The notes beneath the pieces are model-generated. The model saw nothing but the letters and a program-made list of their open reading frames with translations. It did not search any database and was not told the origin of the DNA. A DNA stretch of 64,000 nt from assembly GCF_902859695.1 (NCBI RefSeq), contig NZ_CADIJL010000027.1, positions 27,086-91,085 on the forward strand. Reading direction: 5' to 3'. Position 1 is the first letter of the stretch; every line of letters starts with the position of its first letter. This DNA comes from Achromobacter ruhlandii (lineage in GTDB: Bacteria > Pseudomonadota > Gammaproteobacteria > Burkholderiales > Burkholderiaceae_B). A program made the position numbers and the translations under genes. Shown here one piece after another: positions 8,605 to 22,593 of this stretch.

Positions 8605-8643
8605 ATGCGTGGGGCGGCGGGGCCGCTAGGGTTCGGTGCGGTG

Positions 8644-8657
8644 TTCGTTTCTTTTCG
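8644..8657. promoter_or_regulatory. Possible GlpR box upstream of glpD
   Basis: TTCGTTTCTTTTCG lies about 40-55 bp upstream of the glpD start. It carries two TTCG elements like those in the glpR/glpS intergenic region, and DeoR-family regulators recognise TTCG/CGAA half-sites. Weak motif; assignment by position only. Confidence 0.3.
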
Positions 8658-8707
8658 TGCCGGCCGGGCGCGGCGCAAGCGCCGTGCCGCGGGCCGGGTC
8701 AAGCCGG

Positions 8708-9499
8708 TCAGGCGGGTACCTTGGCCGCGTTCGGCGCGGCGGCCACTTCGCAGCGCACGCCGGCGTCCAGCAGCACTTGCGCCAGCGGTTCCTGCGGATG
8801 CGCGTCGGTGAAGAAGCGGTCGATCTGCGAGATGTGCGCCAGTTCCACCATGGCCTGGCGCTTGAATTTGCTGCTGTCGGCCGCCAGCCATACTTCGCGC
8901 GACTGTTCGATGATGGTGCGGGACACGCGCACTTCGCGGAAGTCGTAGTCGCGCAGCGTGCCGTCGGCCTCGATGCCGGAAATGCCGATCAGGCCGATGT
9001 CGACCCGGAACTGGCGGATGAAGTCCATGGTGGCCTCGCCGACGATGCCGCGGTCGCGCGAACGCACCACGCCGCCGGCGACGATGACTTCGCAATCCGG
9101 GTTGTCGGAAAGGATGTCGGCCACGTGCAGGTTGTTGGTGATGACGCGCAGGCCGCGATGGCGCAGCAGGGCGCGGGCGATGGCCTCGGTGGTGGTGCCG
9201 ATGTTCAGGATCAGCGAGCAGCCATCGGGCACGGCGCGGGCCACGGCCTCGGCGATGCGTTGCTTGCCGGCCGCGTGCAGCCCCTGGCGCTTGCGGTAGG
9301 CGATGTTCTCGATGGTCGACGCTTCGATGCGCACGCCGCCGTGGAAGCGCGACAGCAGGCCGGCTTCGGACAGGATGTTGACGTCGCGCCGCACGGTCTG
9401 CAGCGTGACGTCGAAGCGTTTGGCCAGCTCTTCGATCGTGGCCGAGCCCTGGGCTCGAACCATTTCGATCAAGGCGCTTTGTCTGGGATTGAGTGTCAT
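8708..9499 (-). CDS. glpR: DeoR/GlpR-family transcriptional regulator of glycerol genes
   Basis: 263-residue DeoR-type repressor. The N-terminal helix-turn-helix (residues 5-57) reads RQSALIEMVRAQGSATIEELAKRF in part, with VTLQTVRRDVN and LLSRFHGGV, the DeoR signature. The C-terminal sugar-phosphate-sensing domain includes NIGTTTEAIARAL (about 100-112). It is divergent from the glpS operon and upstream of glpD, so it probably represses both, with glycerol-3-phosphate as inducer as in the family. Function inferred from family and context. Confidence 0.92.
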   Translation of the reverse strand: MTLNPRQSALIEMVRAQGSATIEELAKRFDVTLQTVRRDVNILSEAGLLSRFHGGVRIEASTIENIAYRKRQGLHAAGKQRIAEAVARAVPDGCSLILNIGTTTEAIARALLRHRGLRVITNNLHVADILSDNPDCEVIVAGGVVRSRDRGIVGEATMDFIRQFRVDIGLIGISGIEADGTLRDYDFREVRVSRTIIEQSREVWLAADSSKFKRQAMVELAHISQIDRFFTDAHPQEPLAQVLLDAGVRCEVAAAPNAAKVPA

Positions 9500-9540
9500 G
9501 TTGGCGTATGGAGTGTCACAGTCGCATCATAAAACAACAA

Positions 9541-9614
9541 AAGCGAAAAATAATGACGCGCTGCAAGATTGTATTTTTTTCGCTTCTTGAGTAAAACGCA
9601 CAAAAAACGAAAGC
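9541..9614. promoter_or_regulatory. glpR-glpS intergenic control region with TTCG/CGAA inverted repeats
   Basis: An AT-rich segment holds AAGCGAAAAA (9541-9550) and its inverted match TTTTTCGCTT (9576-9585), plus a further AAACGAAAGCG (about 9605-9615). These resemble half-sites of DeoR/GlpR operators. It lies between the divergent glpR and glpS genes, where both promoters must be. Candidate GlpR operators; the exact promoter elements are not assigned. Confidence 0.5.
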
Positions 9615-9729
9615 GATCTGAAAGAAAAACCCGAACCGGCGCGTTCTTGCGCGCTCGCAGGGCCGCTGTACCCGATGTACCGAAGTCCGGTTGATAAACC
9701 GGGGACGTATTAAAGGCAGAGGAGACCAG

Positions 9730-10814
<1,085 letters not shown>

Positions 10815-10815
<1 letters not shown>

Positions 10816-11899
10816 TGGCGCAGATCGAGCTGGACCTCTCCCATTCCTACGTCGCCAACCCCCAGGCCGACGAGGACTACGCGCTGCTGCCGCTCAAGTT
10901 CACCTTCCGCGACGGCGGCGCCTACGCCTTGCTGGGCCCCTCGGGCTGCGGCAAGACCACCTTGCTCAATTGCGTCTCGGGCCTGCTGCGGCCCTCGCAC
11001 GGCCGCATCCTGTTCGACGGCCGGGACGTTACCCACAAGACGCCGCAGGCGCGCAACATCGCCCAGGTGTTCCAGTTTCCGGTGGTGTACGACACCATGA
11101 CCGTGGCCGAGAACCTGGCGTTTCCGCTGCGCAACCGCGGCGTGCCCGCCAAGCAGATCCGCGAGCGCGTCGGCCGCATCGCCGAGATGCTGGAGATGTC
11201 GCACGTGCTGGAGCGCCGCGCCAGCGGCCTGACGGCCGACGCCAAGCAGAAGATCTCGCTGGGCCGCGGCCTGGTGCGCAACGACGTGTCGGCGGTGCTG
11301 TTCGACGAACCGCTGACCGTGATCGACCCGCAACTGAAGTGGGAGCTGCGCCGCAAGCTCAAGGAAATCCACCACGAGTTCAAGCTGACGCTGATCTACG
11401 TCACGCACGACCAGACCGAGGCGCTGACCTTCGCCGACCAGGTGATGGTGATGGCGCGCGGCCGCGCGGTGCAGGTGGGCAGCGCCGACGACCTGTTCGA
11501 GCGGCCGGCGCATACCTTCGTCGGCCATTTCATCGGCTCGCCCGGCATGAACTTCCTGCCGGCGCAATGGCGCGACGGCGGCCTGATGGTGGGCCAGCGC
11601 CGTGTCGACGGCCTGCCGGATGCGATGGCGACCCGACTGGCCGACGCCGGCCCGGTCAAGCTGGGCGTGCGGCCGGAATACCTGCGTCTGGCCGACGCCA
11701 ACGCGCCTGGCGCCATCCCGGCCACGGTCCAGCGGGTGCAGGACGTGGGCACCTACACCTTGCTGCTGGCCGACTTCGAGGGCGCGCCGCTGCGCGCCCG
11801 CCTGGGCACCGAGGCGGCATCCATCGCGCCCGGCGCCACGGTGTGGCTGTCGGCGCTCAATCCGCATACCTGCTTCTACCGCGACGAGGAGCTGATCCG

Positions 11900-11903
<4 letters not shown>
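10815..11903 (+). CDS. glpT: Glycerol ABC transporter ATP-binding protein GlpT (signature motif lost)
   Basis: 362-residue second ATPase of the glycerol importer. Walker A GPSGCGKT (41-48), Walker B VLFDEP (161-166) and H-loop THD (His198) are intact. The signature is replaced by LTADAKQK (139-146) where LSGGQxQR is expected, although SLGRGLVR follows normally. Together with GlpS this gives one canonical and one degenerate composite site. TGATG overlap with glpS and ATGA overlap with the permease gene show tight coupling. Not to be confused with the E. coli glycerol-3-phosphate antiporter of the same name. Confidence 0.93.
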
Positions 11904-12782
<879 letters not shown>

Positions 12783-12790
<8 letters not shown>

Positions 12791-13595
12791 GCAATCCACC
12801 TGGTGGCGCGGCGCCTTCCTGGCGCTGTACCTGGTGTTCGCCATCCTGCCGCTGTACTGGATGCTGAACATGTCGTTCAAGACCAATACCGAGATCGTCA
12901 GCACCCTGACGCTGTGGCCGCGCGATTTCACGCTGGAGCACTACCGGACCATCTTCACCGATCCGGCCTGGTATTCGGGCTACATCAATTCGCTGATCTA
13001 CGTGGTCATCAACACGGTCATCTCGCTGGCGGTGGCGCTGCCGGCGGCTTACGCGTTCTCGCGCTACCGCTTCATCGGCGACAAGCACGTGTTCTTCTGG
13101 CTGCTGACCAACCGCATGACGCCGCCGGCGGTGTTCCTGCTGCCGTTCTTCCAGCTGTACAGCTCGTTCGGGCTGATGGACACGCACCTGGCGGTGGCGC
13201 TGGCGCACCTGGTGTTCAACGTGCCGCTGGCGGTGTGGATCCTGGAAGGCTTCATGTCGGGCGTGCCGCGCGAGATCGACGAGACGGCCTACGTGGACGG
13301 CTATTCGTTCCCGCGCTTCTTCCTGACGATCTTCCTGCCGCTGATCAAGTCGGGCGTGGGCGTGGCGGCGTTCTTCTGCTTCATGTTCAGTTGGGTCGAG
13401 CTGCTGCTTGCGCGCACGCTGACCTCGGTCAACGCCAAGCCCATCGTCGCCACCATGACGCGCACGGTCTCGGCCTCGGGCATGGACTGGGGCGTGCTGG
13501 CGGCGGCCGGGGTGCTGACCATCGTGCCCGGCGGCATCGTCATCTGGTTCGTGCGGCACTACATCGCGAAGGGTTTCGCGATGGGCCGGGTCTGA
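12783..13595 (+). CDS. glpQ: Glycerol ABC transporter permease GlpQ
   Basis: 270-residue inner-membrane permease of the MalG type with six hydrophobic segments. The EAA loop reads EIDETAYVDGYSFPRFFLTI, followed by FLPLI. The C-terminus ends IAKGFAMGRV, typical of carbohydrate permeases of this class. It overlaps glpP by 8 bp. It pairs with GlpP; the context with glpD and glpR supports glycerol as the substrate. Confidence 0.92.
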
Positions 13596-13611
13596 GGGGG
13601 GAGGGCGCCAC

Positions 13612-13920
13612 ATGTTGAGCTGGATGGTATGGACCACCCCCGTCGCCGTGTTCTTCTCCTGCATCGTGCTGATGCTGGTCGGCATGACGATCTGGGAACT
13701 GAAATCGCCCACGGTCGAGCGCAAGGGCTTCCTGCCGCTGCGCACGACCCGGGGCGACCGCCTCTTCATCGGCCTGATGGCGGCGGCCTGGCTCAACCTG
13801 GCGTTCCTGGGGTTCGGGCAGAAGGCGGTGGAATGGTTTTCGCTGGATGAGCCGCCATCGGTGTGGATCAGCTTCGTGCTGTCCATGCTGCTGCTGGCCT
13901 TCATCATGAGGAAAGGCTGA
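13612..13920 (+). CDS. DUF2160 small membrane protein of the glycerol transporter
   Basis: 102-residue protein with three hydrophobic segments (about 8-28, 48-68 and 80-98) and the conserved middle WELKSPTVERKGFLPL. DUF2160 proteins are found almost only inside glycerol ABC operons between the second permease and the receptor gene, as here. The role is unknown; an accessory membrane subunit is inferred. SD GGAGGG lies just before the start. Confidence 0.9.
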   Translation: MLSWMVWTTPVAVFFSCIVLMLVGMTIWELKSPTVERKGFLPLRTTRGDRLFIGLMAAAWLNLAFLGFGQKAVEWFSLDEPPSVWISFVLSMLLLAFIMRKG

Positions 13921-14031
13921 CGGGGCGCAGACCCCGCGCGATATCAGCGGTTTGGAAGGACGATCGGCCAGTGTCTTCCCCGGCCAGAAGTCCGCAGCAC
14001 CCCAGGGGAGGACTTATCGAGGAGACAGGTC

Positions 14032-15762
<1,731 letters not shown>

Positions 15763-15790
15763 GCACCGCGCGATATCTTCGCGATCTCGA

Positions 15791-15818
15791 AGCGCCACGG
15801 TTTCCGTGGCGCTTTTTC
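15791..15818 (+). terminator. Rho-independent terminator of the glycerol transporter operon
   Basis: AGCGCCACGG pairs perfectly with CCGTGGCGCT (15804-15813) across a 3-nt loop and is followed directly by TTTT. It lies 28 bp after the glpV stop. Confidence 0.92.
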
Positions 15819-15914
15819 ATTGCAAAAACGTAATCCCCTTATCCGCTTTCTGTCCGCATCGCCTTCCTAGAATGAATCCCGTGCAGTACCCCCCACGATT
15901 CATAGGAGTGAAGC

Positions 15915-16220
15915 ATGCAGATTCTTCGTAAAACCGCACTGATCCTGGCCCTGGCGGCGGGTGTTTCCGGCACGGCGCTGGCCCAGCCGGCGCCGTCCAC
16001 GGCCCTGACCAGCCCCTACGGCGCGTCGCTCTCGCGCGCCGAGGTGCTGGCCGACCTGGCGCTGTGGAAGCGCGCCGGCGTGGACCGGTTCTGGCGCGGC
16101 GAGGCCACGCCGGACATCTACAGCCCCGAGTACAAGGCGGCGTTCTCGGAGTATGTGCGGCTGCGCTCGGGTCCGGACTACCAGGCCGAAGTGCAGCGCC
16201 AGAACGAACTGCGCCGATAA
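15915..16220 (+). CDS. DUF4148 domain periplasmic protein
   Basis: 101-residue protein with a signal peptide (cleavage near ALA-QPA, about residue 23) and the DUF4148 core: SRAEVLADLALWKRAGVD, then SPEYKAAFSEYVRLRSGP. DUF4148 proteins are small exported proteins abundant in Burkholderiales; their function is not known. SD AGGAG lies 6 bp upstream of the ATG. It stands alone between the glp terminator and the winged-helix gene. Confidence 0.88.
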   Translation: MQILRKTALILALAAGVSGTALAQPAPSTALTSPYGASLSRAEVLADLALWKRAGVDRFWRGEATPDIYSPEYKAAFSEYVRLRSGPDYQAEVQRQNELRR

Positions 16221-16241
16221 CGGCGCCGGAGTCAGGCCGAA

Positions 16242-16604
16242 ATGGGCCACGTTTCGTTGACGTGCATGCCCGCGTCCGGCGACAGGCTGCAATTCGCGGA
16301 CCTGGAGCTGGACCTGCTGCGCTGTCGCGCGTACCGGGATGGCGAGCCGCTGCTGTTGACGCCGAAGGAGTTCGGGCTGCTCGCCATGCTCATGGGCAGG
16401 CCGGGCGCGGTGTTCACCAGTTGGCAATTGGCCGAGTCGGTCTGGAAGGCCCGGGCGCCCGCCCTGGGCGCGGGACACGTCAAGTGCCAGGCCGTCGCGA
16501 TCGCCATGCGCCGCCTGCGCAGGAAGGTCGATGGCGGCAGCCGGCCGCGCTTGCTGCACGTGATCCGTGGCGGCAGCTTCATGCTGGCCGCGGGGCCGCT
16601 GTGA
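16242..16604 (+). CDS. Stand-alone OmpR/PhoB-type winged-helix protein
   Basis: 120-residue protein consisting only of the C-terminal DNA-binding domain of OmpR/PhoB response regulators. It shows [13 protein letters not shown] (39-51), a wing-helix region [18 protein letters not shown] (recognition helix) and VIRGGSFML (beta-hairpin wing). There is no receiver domain and no room for one upstream, so it cannot be controlled by phosphorylation in the usual way. No partner kinase is nearby. The last 26 bp overlap the 3' end of the convergent catB gene. Target unknown. Confidence 0.75.
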   Translation: MGHVSLTCMPASGDRLQFADLELDLLRCRAYRDGEPLLLTPKEFGLLAMLMGRPGAVFTSWQLAESVWKARAPALGAGHVKCQAVAIAMRRLRRKVDGGSRPRLLHVIRGGSFMLAAGPL

Positions 16605-17229
16605 CGCCGTCGCGCCAATACCGGTGCAGGCCCTTGATGTCGCCCGAGCACAGCAGGGGCATGGCGCCGCCCAGCCTGTCCTCCGTCCAGTCCCACCACT
16701 GCATTTCCAGCAGCAGGGCGATGTCGTCGTCGGCAAAGCGCTTCCTGATGGGCTTGGCGGGATTGCCTCCGACGATCGTGTAGGGGTCAACGTCCCGGGT
16801 GACGAGGGCGCGGCTGCCGATCACGGCGCCGTGGCCGATCGTGATGCCGGGCATGATCATGGCTTCGGAACCGATCCAGACGTCGTTGCCGATGACGGTG
16901 TCGCCGGCTTTCTGGAATGCGTCGCGTGCTTGCGCGAACGCCGGCACTTCGCTCATGTAGAAGAACGGGAACGACGACGCCCAGTCGTACCGGTGGCCCT
17001 GGTTGCCCGCCATGATGAAGGCGGCGCCCGAGCCGATGGAGCAGAAGCTGCCGATGATCAACTGGTCCACGTCGTCGCGGTCCGGCATGAGATAGCGCGC
17101 GCAGTCGTCGAACGAGTGGCCGTGGTAATAGCCGGAATAGTAGCTGTAGCGGCCGACCTTGATGTTCCTGTTGGTGACGTCGTCGGAGAGCAGCTTGCCT
17201 TTGAAGGGGCTTTCGAAGTGATTGGTCAT
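16579..17229 (-). CDS. catB: Type B chloramphenicol O-acetyltransferase (xenobiotic acetyltransferase)
   Basis: 216-residue left-handed beta-helix (hexapeptide repeat) acetyltransferase that transfers acetyl from acetyl-CoA to chloramphenicol or related hydroxylated compounds. Recognised by [12 protein letters not shown] at the start, [20 protein letters not shown] (22-41), [11 protein letters not shown] and [17 protein letters not shown], with catalytic His79. The repeat coil [20 protein letters not shown] is intact. I start at the ATG at 17229; the frame continues upstream but resembles nothing. No integron or transposon features surround it, so it looks like a resident chromosomal gene. 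Confidence 0.95.
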   Translation of the reverse strand: MTNHFESPFKGKLLSDDVTNRNIKVGRYSYYSGYYHGHSFDDCARYLMPDRDDVDQLIIGSFCSIGSGAAFIMAGNQGHRYDWASSFPFFYMSEVPAFAQARDAFQKAGDTVIGNDVWIGSEAMIMPGITIGHGAVIGSRALVTRDVDPYTIVGGNPAKPIRKRFADDDIALLLEMQWWDWTEDRLGGAMPLLCSGDIKGLHRYWRDGVTAAPRPA

Positions 17230-17513
17230 GAGGGCCTCGGTGGCCGGCTCCGGCTCGCGCGGTGTCGTGGCGGCTGGCGCAGCGGCTTGCAATCGTCGAT
17301 GATCGCACAATCGCGGGCCGGCGCGCATCGCCTTGCCCGCGCGCCGACTGCGACGCAGGCGGCGGACACGAGGGCGCGGCCGTCGATGGCGGTCGAAGCC
17401 GATGGATGTGCAAACCGCCATTGAAAACATCGTCCTCGCCCGTGCCCGCGCAGGCTTGCGGTATGCTGGGCGCTTTCAACATCGGCCGCCCGCGTTGCGG
17501 CCCGTCAGCGCGC

Positions 17514-18758
17514 ATGTCCAGACGCACGAACACGGTGGCCGCAACGGTCGAAGGCCGCATCGACGCGATGCGGGTCGCGGTGCCTCTTGTCCGCGGCCAG
17601 GTGTGGTTGCGGGTGAACGGCGTGGCGGTCAACGGCACCTTCGATGATCCGGCCGATATCCGCACGCTGCAAGGGTTGCGGCAACAGGCCACGCCGGTGC
17701 GCGTCGGCGTGCTCGAAGGCGGACCTGGGGGATTGCGCCACTTTTCCTGGTTGAACGCGGGGCAGGGCCGGGGCATCCCGCCGCGCTACTACGTCGACCA
17801 GCGCCGCCGCGGATGGCGCGGCATCGGCATCAGCCTGGCCGTGGCCGCGGTGGCCGGCGCCGGCGCCAGCCTGCTGGACCTGTCATCGTTCGCGCAGGTC
17901 CTGTTGCTCGTGCTGGCGCTGACGGTGGCGCTGGTTGCCGTGCTGTTGGCGGGCTTCTCGCTGTACGGCCTGTGGGACAACCGCCGGCATCGGGCGGCGA
18001 TCCTGCGCAGCGAAGCGCTGTACCGCGACTTGCTGCGGACCCCGGTGCGCCATGTCGCGCCGCCGGCGCAAGCGTCCGTCTCGCGCCCGCAAGGCGAGGG
18101 CGAGACGCTGATCACCGACGCGGCGCCCGAGATCCTGCTGATACGTGGCGCCCTGGCATCGCTGACGCATGAGGCCCGGCCGTCAATGCGCACGACGCCC
18201 AGCTATGGCGTCTATCGCTTCCAGGTCGGCGCGCGCCGCTTCATCATGTACGTCGCCGAGAATTTCGGCGACGTGCTGCCGTTTCTGGCCGAGGGCGACC
18301 AGGTGGATGTGGCCGCCTATGCCGGCCACATCGCCGGCGCCGGGCCCGAGCAACTGGTGTACGGCCTGCGCAACCGGGAAGACGGCCGCGTCTATGTCTG
18401 TCACCACTATTTCCGCGCCGCTTTCACCGACATCGCGCCCGTGGGCGTGGGCCTGAGGCAGCGCGTGCCGATGCTGTCTTTGCTGGCGATCCTGCTCCTG
18501 GTGTGCTGGCTGGTGGTGGTGGCGGTGCTGTCTTCCTCTGACTCGCCCTCGGGCCGCGAGACGGCGCCCGAACTGGCCGTGGTGACGTTCGTGTTTCTGC
18601 TGGCGGCGTGGCTGTGCGTCGCCTTGCCGCTGCTGATTCTGGATACGCGCTGGCGCATGGGCCGGCCGACGCGGCGCCAGCGCATCCTGGAGCGCATCTA
18701 TCGCGCGTTGGGGCTGGGCACGCCGTTCGCGCCCACGGCGGTGATCGAGGAGGTCTAG
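17514..18758 (+). CDS. Unknown membrane protein
   Basis: 414 residues, not recognised. There are two close hydrophobic segments at about 100-120 and 124-146, then a soluble part of about 200 residues, then two more segments near 325-345 and 360-380, giving a four-helix membrane protein with a central soluble domain. The start is uncertain: I chose the ATG at 17514. An ATG at 17463 lies in a TATGCT element that could be a -10 box, and an ATG at 17562 is also possible. Divergent from catB; no operon partner. Codon use matches its neighbours. Confidence 0.6.
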   Translation: MSRRTNTVAATVEGRIDAMRVAVPLVRGQVWLRVNGVAVNGTFDDPADIRTLQGLRQQATPVRVGVLEGGPGGLRHFSWLNAGQGRGIPPRYYVDQRRRGWRGIGISLAVAAVAGAGASLLDLSSFAQVLLLVLALTVALVAVLLAGFSLYGLWDNRRHRAAILRSEALYRDLLRTPVRHVAPPAQASVSRPQGEGETLITDAAPEILLIRGALASLTHEARPSMRTTPSYGVYRFQVGARRFIMYVAENFGDVLPFLAEGDQVDVAAYAGHIAGAGPEQLVYGLRNREDGRVYVCHHYFRAAFTDIAPVGVGLRQRVPMLSLLAILLLVCWLVVVAVLSSSDSPSGRETAPELAVVTFVFLLAAWLCVALPLLILDTRWRMGRPTRRQRILERIYRALGLGTPFAPTAVIEEV

Positions 18759-18805
18759 GGCGCGGCAAGCGCGCCTGCGAGGTCTTGCGCCGCGCCGCGC
18801 CGCGC

Positions 18806-18844
18806 AAAAAAACGCGCGTCCCCGGACGGACCCGGAAACGCGCG
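18806..18844 (-). terminator. Rho-independent terminator of the porin gene
   Basis: Read on the minus strand, CGCGCGT pairs with ACGCGCG around an inner CCGG/CCGG hairpin and is followed by seven T residues. It lies about 80 bp after the porin stop codon. Confidence 0.85.
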
Positions 18845-18922
18845 GCGACAAACCACCCATCCCTTCGCGGAGGCGGGCGTCATCAACGGGAACTTGCGCA
18901 AGGGGAATCGATGCGTCCGCGA

Positions 18923-20077
18923 TCAGAAGCGGTGGCGTATCCCCAGATTCACTTCGGTCGCCTTGGCGTTGTCCAGGAACGCCCAGTTGGTCGTGTACGA
19001 GGCGACCGCATACAGGTCGGTGCGCTTGGACAGGTTGTAGTTGTAGCCCAGGCTGTAGGTGTTGCTGGCCGAGTCGCCGCCGGTGAGTTGCGCGCTGTTG
19101 GCGTCGGCGCGCTGCCACGAGGCGAAGGCGCCGCCCGACTTGCCGACCGGGGCCGCCACCGCGAGCATGTACGAATTCGACCGGAAGCCCTTGGAGAACG
19201 CATAGGACGGCGTGCCGGTGAAGCCGCCGATGCCGGCGCCGCCGGGCAGGCTCTTGCCGGCGAACCAGCCGTCGGTGAGACGGTTGTACGCCAGCGCTAC
19301 CTTGAAGACCTCGAAGTCGTACGAGCCGCCGACGATGTACGAGCGCGGCGTGGCGTCGACCTGGCCCTGGCTCAGCTTGTTGGAGGCGGTCAACTGGTCA
19401 TAGGTGGCAAAGCCCATCAGCGGGCCGTTGTCGTAGCGCAGGCCGGCGGTGATGGCGCGGGTGTTGTCGGCGGTGGCGAAGCCGGTCTGCGCGGTCTTCT
19501 GGTCGTCGACGTTGAAGGCGTAGCCGACGGCCGCCTTGAAGCCGCCCATCGACGGCGTCTCGTACACCACCAGGTTGTCGTAGCGCGGGAAGTAGGCCGA
19601 GCTGAAGCCGAGGCCGCCACCGGTGTTCAGCTGGTTGAAGCCGCCGCCGAAGGCGGGCCCGAGCATGCCGCCGAAATAGCGCGTGGCGACGTTGTACTGC
19701 CGGCCCAGCCGCACTTCGCCCCACTCGGCGCTGCCCAGGCCGACGGTGGCTTCGCGGCCGAACAGGCGGCCGCTCTGTAGCGAGTTGCCGTTGCGGCTGT
19801 CGAAGCCCGACTCCAGCTGGAAGACCGCGTACAGGCCATCGCCCAGGTCTTCCTTGCCGCGCAGGCCCCAGCGCGAGCCGGCCGTGGTGCCGGTGGTGGT
19901 GCCGATGCGGCTGCTGTCGATGCTGCTGCGGCGGCCGGTGGCCGGGTCGGTGTAGCTGCCATCGACATTGGCATAGCCGATGCCGGTGTCGATGACACCG
20001 TAGAGCGTGACGGACGTTTGCGCGGCCGCCGCGCCGGACAGGGCCGTAGCGGCCGCGGCGACGAATATTCTTTTCAT
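18923..20077 (-). CDS. Gram-negative trimeric porin
   Basis: 384-residue outer-membrane porin of the Burkholderiales/Neisseria type. The signal peptide (MKRIFVAAAATALSGAAAAQ) is followed by SVTLYGVIDTGIGY, the family's first beta-strand. GSRWGLRGKEDLGDGL (about 60-75), the loop with FGREATVGLG, and the C-terminal phenylalanine (NLGIRHRF) needed for outer-membrane assembly are all visible. Monocistronic with its own terminator. An in-frame extension upstream of 20077 is not credible because the signal peptide begins there. Confidence 0.95.
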   Translation of the reverse strand: MKRIFVAAAATALSGAAAAQTSVTLYGVIDTGIGYANVDGSYTDPATGRRSSIDSSRIGTTTGTTAGSRWGLRGKEDLGDGLYAVFQLESGFDSRNGNSLQSGRLFGREATVGLGSAEWGEVRLGRQYNVATRYFGGMLGPAFGGGFNQLNTGGGLGFSSAYFPRYDNLVVYETPSMGGFKAAVGYAFNVDDQKTAQTGFATADNTRAITAGLRYDNGPLMGFATYDQLTASNKLSQGQVDATPRSYIVGGSYDFEVFKVALAYNRLTDGWFAGKSLPGGAGIGGFTGTPSYAFSKGFRSNSYMLAVAAPVGKSGGAFASWQRADANSAQLTGGDSASNTYSLGYNYNLSKRTDLYAVASYTTNWAFLDNAKATEVNLGIRHRF

Positions 20078-20318
20078 GGATGACTCCGTAGACGGGATGA
20101 CTCGATTGCGCCACGCGGCGCGGGCTCGGCCAGCGGGCGCGCGGCGAAAGACAGTCTGGGCGCGCCGCTTCGACAGTTCGCGGACATTAAAATGACAATT
20201 CCGATCACGCCGCGGCCTGGCTGCCGTCATCATTTCCTGCTAACCGCGCCCGCGCGGCGCGTCACCCGCCGCGCCCCTGCGGCGCGCCATCCGATTCCCT
20301 CCGATTCCGCCTGCCCGC

Positions 20319-21347
<1,029 letters not shown>

Positions 21348-21414
21348 CCGCCCGGGGACGCGCCGGCCTGCCGGCGTGAGCGGTTGACGGCCGTGCGTCC
21401 CGGCGTGCCGGGCG

Positions 21415-21867
21415 CTAGCGGCGGGCGTCGGCGGCGGCCCGCTTCCTGGCCGCGGCCTTGGGGCCGTCGCGAAACGCCACGTAGCTGCAATAGCGCTGGA
21501 AGTCCTTCCTGGCCAGCGCCAGGTACAGCCCCGTCGCGATCATGGCGGCACTGCACACAAAGCGGTGCAGCCAGATGTCGATCGAGTAGGGCATCAGCGA
21601 GGTCGTCAGGTACATGACCAGCACGCCGAATCCCAGCAGCAATACCATCAGCAGCCATCGCGCCCATTCGCTGCCACGGTACAGCCCGGCCAGCAGCAGT
21701 CCGGGCACGATCAGCTTGAGCAGGGGCGAGAGCTGGCCGCGCAGCAGCGGCATGAGGTCATAGCTGAGGGTGATCAGCATGCCCGCCAGGACGATGTACC
21801 AGAACCGCTGACTGGTAGGCGCGTGGCGCCGCGGAGCTTGCCTTCCTTCGCCATTGTTCTGCTGCAT
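21415..21867 (-). CDS. Small membrane protein of unknown function
   Basis: 150 residues with four hydrophobic segments (about 23-42, 47-62, 67-88 and 100-118), a short hydrophilic N-terminus and a basic, Ala/Arg-rich C-terminal tail. Not recognised. The start at 21867 has an SD (AGGAG) 6 bp upstream; the longer open frame upstream reads through the divergent DUF2971 gene and is a shadow. Confidence 0.65.
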   Translation of the reverse strand: MQQNNGEGRQAPRRHAPTSQRFWYIVLAGMLITLSYDLMPLLRGQLSPLLKLIVPGLLLAGLYRGSEWARWLLMVLLLGFGVLVMYLTTSLMPYSIDIWLHRFVCSAAMIATGLYLALARKDFQRYCSYVAFRDGPKAAARKRAAADARR

Positions 21868-21957
21868 GGGGTCTCCTTTTTGGCAAGCGGCCAGTGTAAC
21901 GTCGTGCCGGCGGCGATGCGGGTAGACTGGCGGCTGGGTACACACCGGAGCACCGCC

Positions 21958-22593
21958 TTGGCCACCTCGTTGCGCAGATACACCGAGCTTCCCTACCTGA
22001 TCGATTACCTGCAGACAGGCGAGCTGGCGCTGCTCAATCCGAAGGCGTGGGACGACCGCAACGACTCGTTCTACATCGAGGAATACGCCCGCGCCAAGCG
22101 CCTGCAGGGCATCTACGCGCTGTGCCTGGCCGAGGCCTCCGAGACCTATCACCACTGGCGCGTGTTCTCGCACGGCAGCGGCGGGGTCTGCATCGAGTTC
22201 GACAAGGAAAAGCTGATCGAGCAGGTCAAAGCCGTGCCCGACCTGCGGGCCGAGGCGGTGCAGTATCGCACCATCAAGTCGCTGCGCGAGCAGCCGCCCG
22301 TCGAGGCCGACCTGCCGTTCCTCAAGCGCCACGCCTTCCGCGATGAAAAAGAGTTCCGCCTGTTCGTCTGCCGCAGGACGCGCGATACGCCGGTGCTGCG
22401 CATTCCGGTGGCACCCGCGACCATCAAGCGCGTCACGCTCAGCCCGTGGCTGCCCGCCACCGTGTGCGATCAGGTCAAGAAGGTGCTGAAGTCGATCAAG
22501 GGCTGCGAGAAACTGCGCGTGTTCCGCTCGACGCTGGTCGAGAACGAGGATTGGAAGAAATTCGCCAGCGCCGGCCGCAAGGAGCCCGCATGA
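21958..22593 (+). CDS. DUF2971 domain protein
   Basis: 211 residues. The DUF2971 core is recognised by LRRYTELPYLIDYLQTGELA at the start, LLNPKAWDDRND (about 20-31), YALCLAEASETYHHWRVF and GGVCIEFDKEKL, then FRDEKEFRLFV. The function of the family is unknown. I chose the TTG start at 21958 because GGAG sits 9 nt upstream and the domain begins at once; the ATG at 21916 in frame is the alternative and overlaps a likely -10 element. The stop overlaps the next gene by 4 bp (ATGA). Confidence 0.75.
   Translation: MATSLRRYTELPYLIDYLQTGELALLNPKAWDDRNDSFYIEEYARAKRLQGIYALCLAEASETYHHWRVFSHGSGGVCIEFDKEKLIEQVKAVPDLRAEAVQYRTIKSLREQPPVEADLPFLKRHAFRDEKEFRLFVCRRTRDTPVLRIPVAPATIKRVTLSPWLPATVCDQVKKVLKSIKGCEKLRVFRSTLVENEDWKKFASAGRKEPA

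Noticed and set aside
15813..15820. A second TTTTTCAT, identical to the ICE core
   Set aside because: It is the T-run of the glpV terminator followed by CAT. No ICE gene or integrase is near, and the tract is explained by termination. At most it is an empty target-like sequence.
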